Positions 17,544-26,107 of a stretch of DNA of 64,000 bases are shown here, in pieces. Source of the stretch: Streptomyces nitrosporeus (GTDB lineage Bacteria; Actinomycetota; Actinomycetes; Streptomycetales; Streptomycetaceae); assembly GCF_008704555.1 (NCBI RefSeq), contig NZ_CP023702.1, forward strand, positions 992,001-1,056,000, given 5' to 3'. The notes beneath the pieces are model-generated. The model made no database searches. It had not been told where the DNA came from and worked only from the letters and a program-made list of their open reading frames with translations. The stretch's first letter is position 1. The number at the start of each line of letters is the position of its first letter. The position numbers and the translations under genes were made by a program.

Positions 17544-19361
17544 TCAGCGGCGTCCGGCCGGCCTCACCACCATCGCCGAGCCCCCGCCCCGCCGTTCCTT
17601 CTCGGCGGCGGCGAGCCAGCGCCCGTCGGGCAGCCGCTGTACGCCGGTCGCCGCACCGATCTCCGGGTTCTGCTTGAAGACGTGGCCGATCGCCTCCAGC
17701 CGCTCGCGTACCGGGCTGTTCCACAGCGCCGGTTCGATCTCGGTGGCCGCCGCGTTGCGCTGGCTGGCGCGCGGTGCGGCGATCGCCTCGACGAGCGGCA
17801 GGCCCCGGTCCAGGTGTCCGGTCAGCGACTGGAGCACGGTGGTGATGATGGTCGCGCCGCCGGGCGAGCCGAGGGCCACCACGGGCTCGTCATGGCGGTC
17901 CAGCACGATGGTCGGTGAGATCGAGGACCGGGGTCGCTTGCCGGGACCGGGCAGGTTCGGGTCGTGGACCGCCGGATTCGCCGGGGCGAAGGAGAAGTCG
18001 GTCAGCTCGTTGTTGAGCAGGAAGCCACGGCCGGGCACCGTGATGCCGCTGCCGCCGGTCTGCTCGATGGTCAGGGTGTAGGCGACGACGTTGCCCCACT
18101 TGTCCGCGATGGTCAGGTGGGTGGTGTTCTCCCCTTCGTACGTCGTCGGCGCGGCCGTGCCGCCGGTGGAGCAGCGGGCGGGGTCACGCGGGTCGCCGGG
18201 GGCGAGCGGGCTGGTGAGGACGGCGTCGTCCTTGACCAGGCAGCCGCGCGCGTCCGCGAACCGCTGGCTGAGCAGTTCCTTCGTCGGTACGTCCTCGAAG
18301 GCCGGGTCGCCCACCCAGCGGCCCCGGTCGGCGAAGGCGATCCGGCTCGCCTCGATGAGCCGGTGCAGATACCGCGTCTCGCTCGCCTTCGAAAGGTCTG
18401 TCCTCTCCAGGATGTTGAGCGCCTCGGCCACGCTCGTACCGCCCGAGGAGGACGGGGCCATGCCGTAGACGCCGAGCCCCCGGTACCGGGTCACGATGGG
18501 GGCCTGGTGCAGGGCGCGGTAGGACTTCAGGTCGCCGGTGGTGAGATCGCCGGGGCGCACCACGCGGGTGGCGTCCGGGTCGACGGGGGGCTTGCGGACG
18601 GTGTCGACGATGTCCTTCGCCAGTTCGCCCCGGTAGAGCTCGGCGATCCCCTTGCGGCCCAGGATCTCGTACGTACGGGCCAGGTCGGGGTTCTTCATCA
18701 CCGAGCCGACCACCGGGAGTTCGCCGCCGGGCAGGAAGAGTTCGGCCGACGCGGGGAAGTCCGCGAAGCGCGCCTCGTTGCCCGCCGTCTGCGAGCGGAA
18801 GGTCTCGTCGACCACGAATCCCTCGCGGGCGAGCCGTTCGGCGGGTTTCAGCAGCTGGCCGAGCGGCTTGCTGCCCCACGCGTCGAGCGCCTTCTGCCAG
18901 GTGGCGGGGGTGCCGGGGGTGCCGACACCGAGACCGCTGGTCACGGCGTCCGCGAACGGGATCGGTTTCCCGTCCTCCAGGAAGAGCGAGGAGTCCGCAC
19001 TGCGCGGCGCGGTCTCCCGGCCGTCGATGGTCCGGACGGTGCGGGTCCTGGCGTCGTAGTGGACGAAGTAGCCTCCGCCGCCGATTCCCGCCGAGTAGGG
19101 CTCGGTGACGCCGAGCGCGGCGGCCGTGGCGACCGCGGCGTCGACGGCGTTGCCGCCCTTGCGGAGGACCTCGACGCCGGCCGCCGACGCGTCCGCGTCG
19201 ACGCTGGCGACGGCTCCCCCGTACCCCACCGCCACCGGCGACTTGGGGGCCGCTGCGGGCGGCCCGGGTGGTACGGGGGCTTGCGGAGCCGCCGCACCGA
19301 GCGTGCCCACGACGGCGATGATGCTCAACAACGACACATTCCGGGCGGCGGAACGACGCAT
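17544..19361 (-). CDS. ggt: Gamma-glutamyltransferase, secreted
   Basis: 605 residues. The N-terminus is a Sec-type signal (RR, hydrophobic 9-24, Ala-rich cleavage region to about 27), so the enzyme is exported. Family blocks are present: GGNAVDAAVATAAALGVTEPYSAGIGGGG (69-97), the autoprocessing nucleophile in ENTTHLTIAD (Thr413), GSGI, and the lid/substrate segment NNELTDFSF with RPRSSISPTIV. The precursor self-cleaves before Thr413 into large and small subunits and hydrolyses glutathione and other gamma-glutamyl compounds. The frame is open to 19406, but the ATG at 19361 has GGAGG five bases upstream and gives the proper signal peptide. A strong hairpin follows the stop. Confidence 0.95.
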   Translation of the reverse strand: MRRSAARNVSLLSIIAVVGTLGAAAPQAPVPPGPPAAAPKSPVAVGYGGAVASVDADASAAGVEVLRKGGNAVDAAVATAAALGVTEPYSAGIGGGGYFVHYDARTRTVRTIDGRETAPRSADSSLFLEDGKPIPFADAVTSGLGVGTPGTPATWQKALDAWGSKPLGQLLKPAERLAREGFVVDETFRSQTAGNEARFADFPASAELFLPGGELPVVGSVMKNPDLARTYEILGRKGIAELYRGELAKDIVDTVRKPPVDPDATRVVRPGDLTTGDLKSYRALHQAPIVTRYRGLGVYGMAPSSSGGTSVAEALNILERTDLSKASETRYLHRLIEASRIAFADRGRWVGDPAFEDVPTKELLSQRFADARGCLVKDDAVLTSPLAPGDPRDPARCSTGGTAAPTTYEGENTTHLTIADKWGNVVAYTLTIEQTGGSGITVPGRGFLLNNELTDFSFAPANPAVHDPNLPGPGKRPRSSISPTIVLDRHDEPVVALGSPGGATIITTVLQSLTGHLDRGLPLVEAIAAPRASQRNAAATEIEPALWNSPVRERLEAIGHVFKQNPEIGAATGVQRLPDGRWLAAAEKERRGGGSAMVVRPAGRR

Positions 19362-19465
19362 CCGTACCTCCAGTGAGTATCCGTCCGCGCAGGGTAACGC
19401 CGTCACACCCGGATCGTCAGGACCGCCTCGGACACCAGCGCGAAGGACCGCTAATATGCCCGGCC

Positions 19466-20212
19466 ATGACCGACGACGTACGCAACATCGTGCTGGGCGT
19501 CATAGCGGCGGGGATCAGCGCCTGCCTGGGGTGGCTCGCCCGCAGCTACCTCTGGCGCCGCAAGCTCCGCCGCAAACAGGCGTTCTTCGGGCTGCCGGGG
19601 AACTCCGAGTGCCTGCTCGTCGTCAATCGCGACCCCGGCACCGACGGCGCGGTCCACCGCCACGACGTCTTCGCACTGCTCGAACTGTCCGCGCTGGTCA
19701 AGGACTGCTCGGCGAACCCACGGATCCTCTCCCACGACACCGCGCAGCAGGGTTTCGGCGAACACACGGAGTTCTGCGTCGGCGGTCCGGGCTCCAACCG
19801 GCGGATGGCCGCGCACCTGTCGACCCTGCTGCCCGGCGTGAAGATCGACACGAGTCCGGAGCCGGGGCCCGACCGCGCCGCGTTCCAGGTGGGTACGGAG
19901 CGGTACCGGCTGGAACCCGGGGTCTCGGAGCACGCCCTGCTGGCCAGACTGACGGGTAATCAGGAAGGGCGTCCGGTCTTCCTGTTCTGCGGTCAGCGCG
20001 CCATCACCAACCAGGCGGCGTCCCGTTATCTCGCGCGCCACCACGAGAAGCTGGCGCGCAAGCACCGCAACAACTCCTTCGTACTGCTGCTGAAGGTGGT
20101 CAACTCGCAGTCGTACGGCCCGGATGTGGTGGAAGTGATCGGTGATGTGACACGCGCCGCCCAGGCTCCGCTCCCCGCCGCACCGCGCACTTCCCACCGG
20201 GCGACCGGCTGA
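19466..20212 (+). CDS. Membrane-anchored conserved hypothetical protein
   Basis: 248 residues. A single N-terminal transmembrane segment (about 7-26) is followed by a basic WRRKLRRKQ stretch, so the rest is probably cytoplasmic. The body shows alternating strands and helices (CLLVVNRDPG, FALLELSALV, GPGSNRRMAAHL near residue 105, PVFLFCGQRAI, SFVLLLKVV), a Rossmann-like rhythm with a Gly/Ser-rich loop at GGPGSN that could bind a nucleotide or sugar. I do not recognise the family. There is no clear Shine-Dalgarno; TAATAT ten bases upstream of the ATG may be a -10 for a leaderless transcript. It diverges from ggt and converges on the SRPBCC gene. Confidence 0.75.
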   Translation: MTDDVRNIVLGVIAAGISACLGWLARSYLWRRKLRRKQAFFGLPGNSECLLVVNRDPGTDGAVHRHDVFALLELSALVKDCSANPRILSHDTAQQGFGEHTEFCVGGPGSNRRMAAHLSTLLPGVKIDTSPEPGPDRAAFQVGTERYRLEPGVSEHALLARLTGNQEGRPVFLFCGQRAITNQAASRYLARHHEKLARKHRNNSFVLLLKVVNSQSYGPDVVEVIGDVTRAAQAPLPAAPRTSHRATG

Positions 20213-20235
20213 GTCCGCGCGGGACGTGCGGGTAC

Positions 20236-20277
20236 GCGGCCGGGCGGCGGCGTACCGCGCCCGCGCCGCCCGGCCGC
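20236..20277. terminator. Hairpin between convergent genes
   Basis: GCGGCCGGGCGGC (20236-20248) pairs perfectly with 20265-20277 across a 16-base loop. It lies between two converging stop codons, so it can terminate from both sides. Confidence 0.6.
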
Positions 20278-20290
20278 CGGCCGTTCGTTC

Positions 20291-20824
20291 TCAGCCCTCC
20301 CGCTGTTCCGCGGCCTCCTTGATGCCCTGGAGGGTGGCGTCCATCCCCTTGGCGAGCTCACCGAAGCGGAACTCGATGATCGCCTCCTCCTGCTCGGGAG
20401 CCTTCTCGATGTAGGCGGTGAGCCCGGAGCGGCCGGGTCCCAGGGTGACCGTCTGCCGCAGCAGTACGCCGTCGGTGTCCTCGGTCAGGGTGAAGGACCA
20501 GGTGGCCATGGACCGGCCCGGGTCCTCGTTCGCCTCGCCGTACCGGCCGTCCGCGTCCAGGACGCACCAGGTGAGCGTCTTACCCGGTACGGCCTCGGTG
20601 AAATGGGCGACGGTGCGCCACTGCCCGATGGTGGGGTGCTCGTTGTGCCCCACGTAACTGGCCCCCTCGGCCGGGCCGGTGGCACCGCCGCGCCACTCCA
20701 CCCGTGCCAGTTCGGGGCTCCACTTCGCCATGGCCTCGATGTCGGCCACGGTCTCCCAGACCCGGGCGGCGTCCGCCGCGATGCGGACCTCGCGGTGCAG
20801 GGCCGGGCCGTCTGCGTAACGCAT
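20291..20824 (-). CDS. SRPBCC-family (START/Bet v 1-like) protein
   Basis: 177 residues with the polyketide-cyclase/dehydrase-type helix-grip pattern. VRIAADAARVWETVADIEAMAKWSPELARVEW opens the fold, and the domain ends in a long C-terminal helix (EEAIIEFRFGELAKGMDATLQGIKEAAEQ). Such proteins bind hydrophobic ligands in a central cavity, and no catalytic residue can be assigned. The ATG has a GGGGGAG element six bases upstream. It is monocistronic, converging on the membrane-anchored hypothetical gene. No link to the PTM cluster is visible. Confidence 0.85.
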   Translation of the reverse strand: MRYADGPALHREVRIAADAARVWETVADIEAMAKWSPELARVEWRGGATGPAEGASYVGHNEHPTIGQWRTVAHFTEAVPGKTLTWCVLDADGRYGEANEDPGRSMATWSFTLTEDTDGVLLRQTVTLGPGRSGLTAYIEKAPEQEEAIIEFRFGELAKGMDATLQGIKEAAEQREG

Positions 20825-21066
20825 GTCAACTCCCCCCGCGGGAACGGTCGTACGCCGCTCTCCGCAGGGGGATTCTACGGCCGGGCCCCGCGCCGGCTCA
20901 GGCCCGGGTCCTGGGCGGGCCGGCGTGTCCGGGCGGCCGGGCGGGTTCCGCCCGGCGTGCAGCTGACCTTCTCCCCCGCCGTCCGCGGTCCCGGGTCCTG
21001 CCCGGTTCCGCGGCGTCCCGCGCGGGAGTGATCACCGGCTGCCGCCGGGCGGACCCGCCGCGGCCG

Positions 21067-21939
21067 CTACCGGGGGCCGCCCGGCATGAGTGTTCCCGGG
21101 CCGGCCGCCGTGACGGCCGCCGCTTCCGCCTTCGGGTTGCGCCGCTGCCTCCTGGCCATCCAGGTGGCGAACCACGAGAGCAGCATGCACATGCCGATGT
21201 AGATGGGCGAGATCACCATGACCACCGGGATGAACGGCAGGTCGTAGTCGAGGTTGGAGGCGATCAGCTTGCCCGCGTGGAGGAACTCCTCGTAGGTGAT
21301 CAGGTAGCCCAGCGAGGTGTCCTTGAGCGCGACCACCAGCTGGCTGATGATGGTGGGCAGCATGGCGCGTACCGCCTGCGGGGCGAGGACGTGGGTGGTG
21401 ACCTGGGTCTTGCGCATGCCCAGCGCGTAGGCGGCCTCGCGCTGGCCCCGTTCCACCGAGTTGATGCCGGTGCGGAACACCTCGGCGAGCACCGAGCCGT
21501 TGTAGAGCGTCAGTCCCGCGACCAGGGCGGGCAGCGGCTGGACCTTCAGCGCGACGAAGATGAAGAAGATCATCACCAGTACGGGCATGGCCCGGAAGAA
21601 CTCGACGAGAAGGGTCGAGACCCAGCGCACCGGCCGGTGCACGGAGAGCCGCCCGACGGCGAGCACGGCACCGAGCGCGAGGGAGAGCACCGCCGCGTAC
21701 GCGAAGGCCTTGAGGGTGTTGCCCAGGCCGCGCAGCAGCAGTTCCTGGATTCCCTTGTAGGTGAAGGGGTTCCACTTCTGGGCGGTGAACTGGCCGGTGT
21801 CGAAGAGCAGGTACAGGAGCCAGGCGATCAGGGCGAGGATCACGGCCGTCGAGGCGACGCCGTAGGCGAGGTGCCGTTTGCGGGTGGCCGGGCCCGGGAT
21901 GTCGTAGAGCGCGGTGGCGGACGGGGCGGAGTGGGTCAT
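21067..21939 (-). CDS. gluD: Glutamate ABC transporter permease GluD
   Basis: 290 residues, a polar amino acid-type (HisM) permease. A cytoplasmic N-terminus is followed by several membrane segments and the EAA loop ALGMRKTQVTTHVLAPQAVRAMLPTI (about 175-200), which contacts the ATPase. The C-terminus is basic then Ala/Gly-rich. Its ATG overlaps the gluC stop by 4 bp. It is the last gene of gluABCD and pairs with GluC to form the membrane channel. Confidence 0.92.
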   Translation of the reverse strand: MTHSAPSATALYDIPGPATRKRHLAYGVASTAVILALIAWLLYLLFDTGQFTAQKWNPFTYKGIQELLLRGLGNTLKAFAYAAVLSLALGAVLAVGRLSVHRPVRWVSTLLVEFFRAMPVLVMIFFIFVALKVQPLPALVAGLTLYNGSVLAEVFRTGINSVERGQREAAYALGMRKTQVTTHVLAPQAVRAMLPTIISQLVVALKDTSLGYLITYEEFLHAGKLIASNLDYDLPFIPVVMVISPIYIGMCMLLSWFATWMARRQRRNPKAEAAAVTAAGPGTLMPGGPR

Positions 21940-22580
21940 CGGGCGACTCCCCAGCGCTTCTCCATGAAGGTGAAGAGCGCGCTGATGGCCAGAGTGATGA
22001 TCAGGTAACCGACGGCGATCCAGATGAAGGACCAGATGATGCTGTATCCGAGTTCGTTGAGCGTCTTGTAGGTGCCGAGGAGTTCGGTGACGCTGAAGGC
22101 CCCGGCGATCGCGGAGTTCTTGGCCAGGGCGATGAGCGTCGATCCGACCGGCGGGATCACCGAGCGGAAGGCCTGCGGCAGCACGACGTTCCCGAGTGTC
22201 TGTCCGAAGGTCATCCCCAGGCTGCGGGCGGCCTCGCCCTGCCCGGTGGGCACGGTGTTGATACCGGCGCGCAGGGCCTCGCAGATGAACGCCGAGGTGT
22301 AGCAGCCGAGTGCGATGACGGCGAAGAGCTGGAAGGGCAGCACCAGTCCGAAGCGCGGCAGCCCGAGCAGGACGGCGAAGAACAGCAGGGTCAGCGGGGT
22401 GTTGCGGAGCACCGTGACCCAGACCGTGCCGATGACACGCAGGGCTCCGACGGGCGCGACCCGGAAGGAGGCCATGACGAAGCCCAGCAGAAGCGCCAGG
22501 ACCGAGGCGTAGACGGTGAGTTCGAGGGTGCCGAGGAAGCCCTTGCCGTAGAGCGAGAAGTTGTCTGTCAGTACGTCCAT
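21936..22580 (-). CDS. gluC: Glutamate ABC transporter permease GluC
   Basis: 214 residues, a compact HisM-type permease with about five membrane segments. The EAA loop reads GEAARSLGMTFGQTLGNVVLPQAFRSVIPP (about 130-160). GAGGGG lies upstream of the ATG. It follows the binding-protein gene after 16 bp and overlaps gluD by 4 bp, so C and D are translationally coupled and probably made in equal amounts. Confidence 0.92.
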   Translation of the reverse strand: MDVLTDNFSLYGKGFLGTLELTVYASVLALLLGFVMASFRVAPVGALRVIGTVWVTVLRNTPLTLLFFAVLLGLPRFGLVLPFQLFAVIALGCYTSAFICEALRAGINTVPTGQGEAARSLGMTFGQTLGNVVLPQAFRSVIPPVGSTLIALAKNSAIAGAFSVTELLGTYKTLNELGYSIIWSFIWIAVGYLIITLAISALFTFMEKRWGVAR

Positions 22581-22596
22581 GGTGGTGGCCGGCCCC

Positions 22597-23511
22597 TCAG
22601 TTCGCCGGGTAGCGGTCGATGGGCGGGGGTTTCGGTGCGGGCACCCCGGACAGGCCCAGGGTCGCCTCGAAGGCCTTCTTCCAGTTGCCGTTCCTCTCGT
22701 TCTCCTCCAGGGCGTCGTCGAGCGCGAGGCGCAGGGCGTTGTCGCCGCGCGGGACGCCGATGCCGTACGGCTCCTGGGAGAAGGGCTTGCCGACGACCTT
22801 CATCTCGTCCGGGGCCTTGGCGGCGAAGCCGAGCAGGATGGCGTCGTCCGTGGTGACGGCGTCGACCTGGAAGGTGAGCAGGTTGTCGACACAGATCGAG
22901 TACGTGTCGTAGGCGACCAGCTTCGCCTTCGGGTAGTCGGCGGCGATGCGCTGGTAGGGCGTGGACCCGGCGGCCGAGCAGACGGTCTTGCCGGCCAGGT
23001 CCTGCGGTCCGTGGATGTCGTTCTCGTCGGTGCGGACGAGGAGCCCCTGACCCGCCATGTAGTAGGGCCCGGCGAAGCCGACCAGCTTCTTGCGCATGTC
23101 GTTGATGGTGTAGGTGCCGACGTAGTAGTCGATCTGGCCGTTCTGCAGAGCCGTCTCACGGTTGGCGGAGGCGATCGTACGGAAGCGGATCGTCTTAGGC
23201 TCGAAGCCGAGGGAGGCGGCCATCATGCGGGCGATCTCGATGTCGAAGCCGGAGTAGACACCGCTGGCCGGGTCCTTCTCACCGAGGTAGGGCTGGTCCT
23301 CCTTCGCCCCGACGACGAGATAACCCCGGCGGTGGGCCTTGCGCCAGGTGGGCGAGCCGGGCAGTTCGAAGCCGGTGTCCACGGTGTACCGCGGGAGTTG
23401 GTCCGCCCGCGGGCCCTTGACCGGCGGGCTCCCCTCCTTGCCGCAGCCGGCGGCGAGAGCCGCGAGCAGGAGGCCGGCCAGCACGGCCGCGATGTTCTTC
23501 GTACGCAACAC
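22597..23511 (-). CDS. gluB: Glutamate-binding lipoprotein GluB
   Basis: 304 residues from a GTG start with AGGGGG five bases upstream. A lipoprotein signal ends in ALAAGC (lipid-modified Cys23), anchoring it outside the membrane. The mature part is a type II polar amino acid-binding fold: GYLVVGAKEDQPYLG, YSGFDIEIARMMAASLG, the hinge strand IDYYVGTYTINDMRKKLVGFAGPYY, and Cys168/Cys187-region residues that may form a disulfide. Glutamate is the expected ligand because the four-gene order A-B-C-D and the sequence match the actinobacterial gluABCD uptake system. Glutamine or aspartate cannot be excluded. Confidence 0.9.
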   Translation of the reverse strand: MLRTKNIAAVLAGLLLAALAAGCGKEGSPPVKGPRADQLPRYTVDTGFELPGSPTWRKAHRRGYLVVGAKEDQPYLGEKDPASGVYSGFDIEIARMMAASLGFEPKTIRFRTIASANRETALQNGQIDYYVGTYTINDMRKKLVGFAGPYYMAGQGLLVRTDENDIHGPQDLAGKTVCSAAGSTPYQRIAADYPKAKLVAYDTYSICVDNLLTFQVDAVTTDDAILLGFAAKAPDEMKVVGKPFSQEPYGIGVPRGDNALRLALDDALEENERNGNWKKAFEATLGLSGVPAPKPPPIDRYPAN

Positions 23512-23522
23512 GGTGCCCCCTG

Positions 23523-24266
23523 TCAGTGCTTGAGGATCTTGGACAGGAAGTCCTTGGCGCGTTCGCTCTCCGGGGCCGTGAAGAAGTCCTCCGGGGTCCG
23601 GTCCTCGACGATGCGCCCGTCGGCCATGAAGACGACGCGGTTGGCGGCGGAGCGGGCGAACCCCATCTCGTGCGTGACGACGACCATGGTCATGCCTTCG
23701 CGGGCGAGTTGGCGCATCACTTCGAGCACCTCGTTGATCATCTCGGGGTCGAGTGCCGAGGTCGGCTCGTCGAAGAGGAGCGCCTTGGGGTCCATCGCCA
23801 GGGCGCGGGCGATCGCGACCCGCTGCTGCTGTCCGCCGGAGAGCTGGGCGGGCAGTTTGTCCGCGTGCGCGGCGAGCCCGACGCGCTCCAGCAGTTCACG
23901 GGAGCGCCGGTCGGCGTCCTCCTTCTTGCGCTTGCGGACCTTGAGCTGGGCGAGCGAGACGTTGGCCAGCACGGTCTTGTGCGCGAACAGGTTGAACGAC
24001 TGGAAGACCATCCCGACTTCGGCCCGGAGCCGGGCCAGCCCCTTCCCCTCCTCGGGGAGCGGTCTGCCGTCGATGACGATCCGGCCGGACTCGATCGTCT
24101 CCAGCCTGTTGATGGTCCGGCAGAGCGTTGATTTGCCGGATCCCGAGGGGCCGATGACCACCACCACCTCCCCGCGGCCGACGGTGAGATTGATGTCCTG
24201 CAGGACGTGCAGCTTCCCGAAGTGCTTGTTCACGCCATGCAGCTCGATCAACGGATCGACGGCCAT
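23523..24266 (-). CDS. gluA: Glutamate ABC transporter ATPase GluA
   Basis: 247 residues, a complete nucleotide-binding domain of the GlnQ type. Walker A is GPSGSGKST (about 39-47), the Q-loop [10 protein letters not shown], the signature [15 protein letters not shown], Walker [13 protein letters not shown], and the H-loop [10 protein letters not shown]. It is the first gene of gluABCD. The upstream 100 bp separate it from an unrelated gene and must hold the operon promoter, though I could not fix its elements. Confidence 0.95.
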   Translation of the reverse strand: MAVDPLIELHGVNKHFGKLHVLQDINLTVGRGEVVVVIGPSGSGKSTLCRTINRLETIESGRIVIDGRPLPEEGKGLARLRAEVGMVFQSFNLFAHKTVLANVSLAQLKVRKRKKEDADRRSRELLERVGLAAHADKLPAQLSGGQQQRVAIARALAMDPKALLFDEPTSALDPEMINEVLEVMRQLAREGMTMVVVTHEMGFARSAANRVVFMADGRIVEDRTPEDFFTAPESERAKDFLSKILKH

Positions 24267-24368
24267 ACGCTGCCCTACCCACTTTTCGCCGCTTTCGAGG
24301 TCAGCGCAAACTATCCAGGGCGGGTGGGCACTTCAGGCGCGACACGCATCATCGGCACAAAAGGCTGC

Positions 24369-24830
24369 TTATCGCGTTGTGTGCCTGGGGCCGCTCTCGG
24401 CCGACTCGGCGTACATCTCCGAGAGCTCCGGACTGCCCGTCATCGCCCAGTCCAGTCCGGCCGCGACGACGTCGATCTCCCGGCCGGAGGCGAGGCGCAC
24501 CACGGGCTGCCCGCTCGCCAGGATGTCCCACCCGGCTCCGGGGACCGTACGCACGAGGACGGTCCCGAGGTAGAGACCCGCGTCATTGCCCAGCCAGGGC
24601 AGTTCGTCCGGGTCGTCGCGCCACCTCGGCGGCAGCTGGTCGAGCGCGGACAACGAGGCCGGGCTGTCGTCGAGCCGGAGCCCTTCGCGCGCGGCACGGG
24701 CGCGCAGCAGCTCGCATTCCGCGAACAGTTCCGCCACACCGTCCGGGTCGGTCCTCACGGCGGCGGCCATGGCCGCCGCCTGCGTACCGCCCTGGCGCTT
24801 ACGCCAGTTGTCCAGGAAAGGGATGTTCAT
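24369..24830 (-). CDS. Small conserved Streptomyces protein (possibly DUF6278)
   Basis: 153 residues. The frame is open upstream to 25073, but that extension is Arg/Pro-rich junk, and the ATG at 24830 begins a compact protein (MNIPFLDNWRKRQGGTQ). It contains LPPRWRDDPDELPWLGNDAGLYLGTVLVRTVPGAGWDIL and DVVAAGLDWAMTGSPELSEMYAE, a pattern I associate with the uncharacterised streptomycete DUF6278 group, from memory and not verified. It is soluble, with no signal peptide. There is no obvious Shine-Dalgarno, so it may be leaderless. Downstream of it lies gluA, separately transcribed in the same direction. Confidence 0.7.
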   Translation of the reverse strand: MNIPFLDNWRKRQGGTQAAAMAAAVRTDPDGVAELFAECELLRARAAREGLRLDDSPASLSALDQLPPRWRDDPDELPWLGNDAGLYLGTVLVRTVPGAGWDILASGQPVVRLASGREIDVVAAGLDWAMTGSPELSEMYAESAESGPRHTTR

Positions 24831-25091
24831 ACCACTAGGGTCGCATCCCAGGCGGTTTCCCCGGTACAGGGCGCGCGACTGTTCCCGTTCCGATACCCCG
24901 GGGCCGTGCCGGGTGGCGGGCGGGCCGCCCCGCCGGGACCGCCCGGGTGCCGGGGCGGGCACGGCGTCTCCACTGAAGCCACCTGTCCGGCACAGGAGTT
25001 GGCATCCGTCCGGCACCGGCGTCGCGAGGACCGGTCCGCATCGGCCGCCCCGGTCGCCCCGGCGCGGGGGCAACCCGTCTAAGCTGCGGAA

Positions 25092-25871
25092 ATGACGTCA
25101 CAGGACTACCTTTCCGAACTCTTCTCACTGGACGGCCGGGTCGCCGTGGTGACCGGCGGCAGCTCCGGGATCGGAGAAGCCATCACCCGGGCGCTGGCCC
25201 GCGCGGGGGCGAGCGTCGTGGTGGTGGCCCGCCGCGAGGCGGAGCTGGTGCGGACGACCGGCGAACTGACCGCCCAGGGCTGCCGGGCGGCATGGGTCAG
25301 CGCGGACCTCGCCACCCCCGAGGGGGTACGGGCGGCGGGCGAGGGCGCGGCGGCGGCGTTCGGGGAGCCGGACATCCTCGTCAACTGCGCGGGGGTCAAC
25401 CTGCGTCCGCCGATGGGCGAGCTGGACGAGGACGTCTGGGACACCACCATGACGGTGAACCTGAAGGCTCCCTATCTGCTGGGGCGGCGGTTCGGCCCCG
25501 GGATGGCCGAGCGGGGTTTCGGCCGGATCATCCACATCACCTCGCAGCAGGCGCACCGCGCGTTCGTGCAGAGCGGGGCGTACGGGGTGTCCAAGGGCGG
25601 TCTGGAGTCCCTGGCCCGCTCCCAGGCGGAGGCCTGGTCCCCTTACGGCGTCACCTGCAACACCCTGGTGCCCGGCTTCGTGATGACCCCGCTGAACAGG
25701 CGGCTCTCCTCGGACCCGGAACGGGTGGCGGCCCTCGCGGCCCGTACGATGACCGGCCGCAACGGCCTGCCGGAGGACTTCGCCGGTGCCGCGGTCTTCC
25801 TGGCGAGCGCCGCGTCGGCGTACGTCACCGGGCAGTCGCTCTTCGTGGACGGCGGGTTCTCGGTCCACTGA
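25092..25871 (+). CDS. Short-chain dehydrogenase/reductase
   Basis: 259 residues, a classical SDR. The cofactor site is TGGSSGIGEA (21-30), then DLA, NCAGVN (98-103), the catalytic Ser of ITSQQAHR, Tyr-x-x-x-Lys in YGVSK, and the C-terminal YVTGQSLFVDGGFSVH. Arg48-Arg49 following the second strand (VVVARREAEL) suggest NADP(H) over NAD(H). It resembles gluconate 5-dehydrogenase/3-oxoacyl reductase-type SDRs, and the substrate cannot be assigned. Monocistronic, ending in a convergent hairpin. Confidence 0.92.
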   Translation: MTSQDYLSELFSLDGRVAVVTGGSSGIGEAITRALARAGASVVVVARREAELVRTTGELTAQGCRAAWVSADLATPEGVRAAGEGAAAAFGEPDILVNCAGVNLRPPMGELDEDVWDTTMTVNLKAPYLLGRRFGPGMAERGFGRIIHITSQQAHRAFVQSGAYGVSKGGLESLARSQAEAWSPYGVTCNTLVPGFVMTPLNRRLSSDPERVAALAARTMTGRNGLPEDFAGAAVFLASAASAYVTGQSLFVDGGFSVH

Positions 25872-25954
25872 GGCCCGGCGGCCGGCCCCCGGGGGAGGAG
25901 TACGCACACGGGCCCGCCCCTCCGGAGGGGGAACGGCACCGCCCCGGCTCCGCG

Positions 25955-26007
25955 ACGGCGGCCCGGCCCGCGGCCCCGCGGTGGCGGCATCGGGGCCGGG
26001 CCGCCGT
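25955..26007. terminator. 15-bp stem hairpin between convergent genes
   Basis: Positions 25955-25969 and 25993-26007 are perfect reverse complements with a 23-base loop, between the SDR and the Clp-N protein genes that converge here. It can serve both strands. Confidence 0.6.
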
Positions 26008-26107
26008 ACCGCGGTCCGGCCGGAGCCGGATCACGCACCACCCGGACGGGACGCCCCGGTGCGCGCGCCCGGACGAGACGCCAGGGCGCGCGCACCGGGC
26101 GCCCGGT

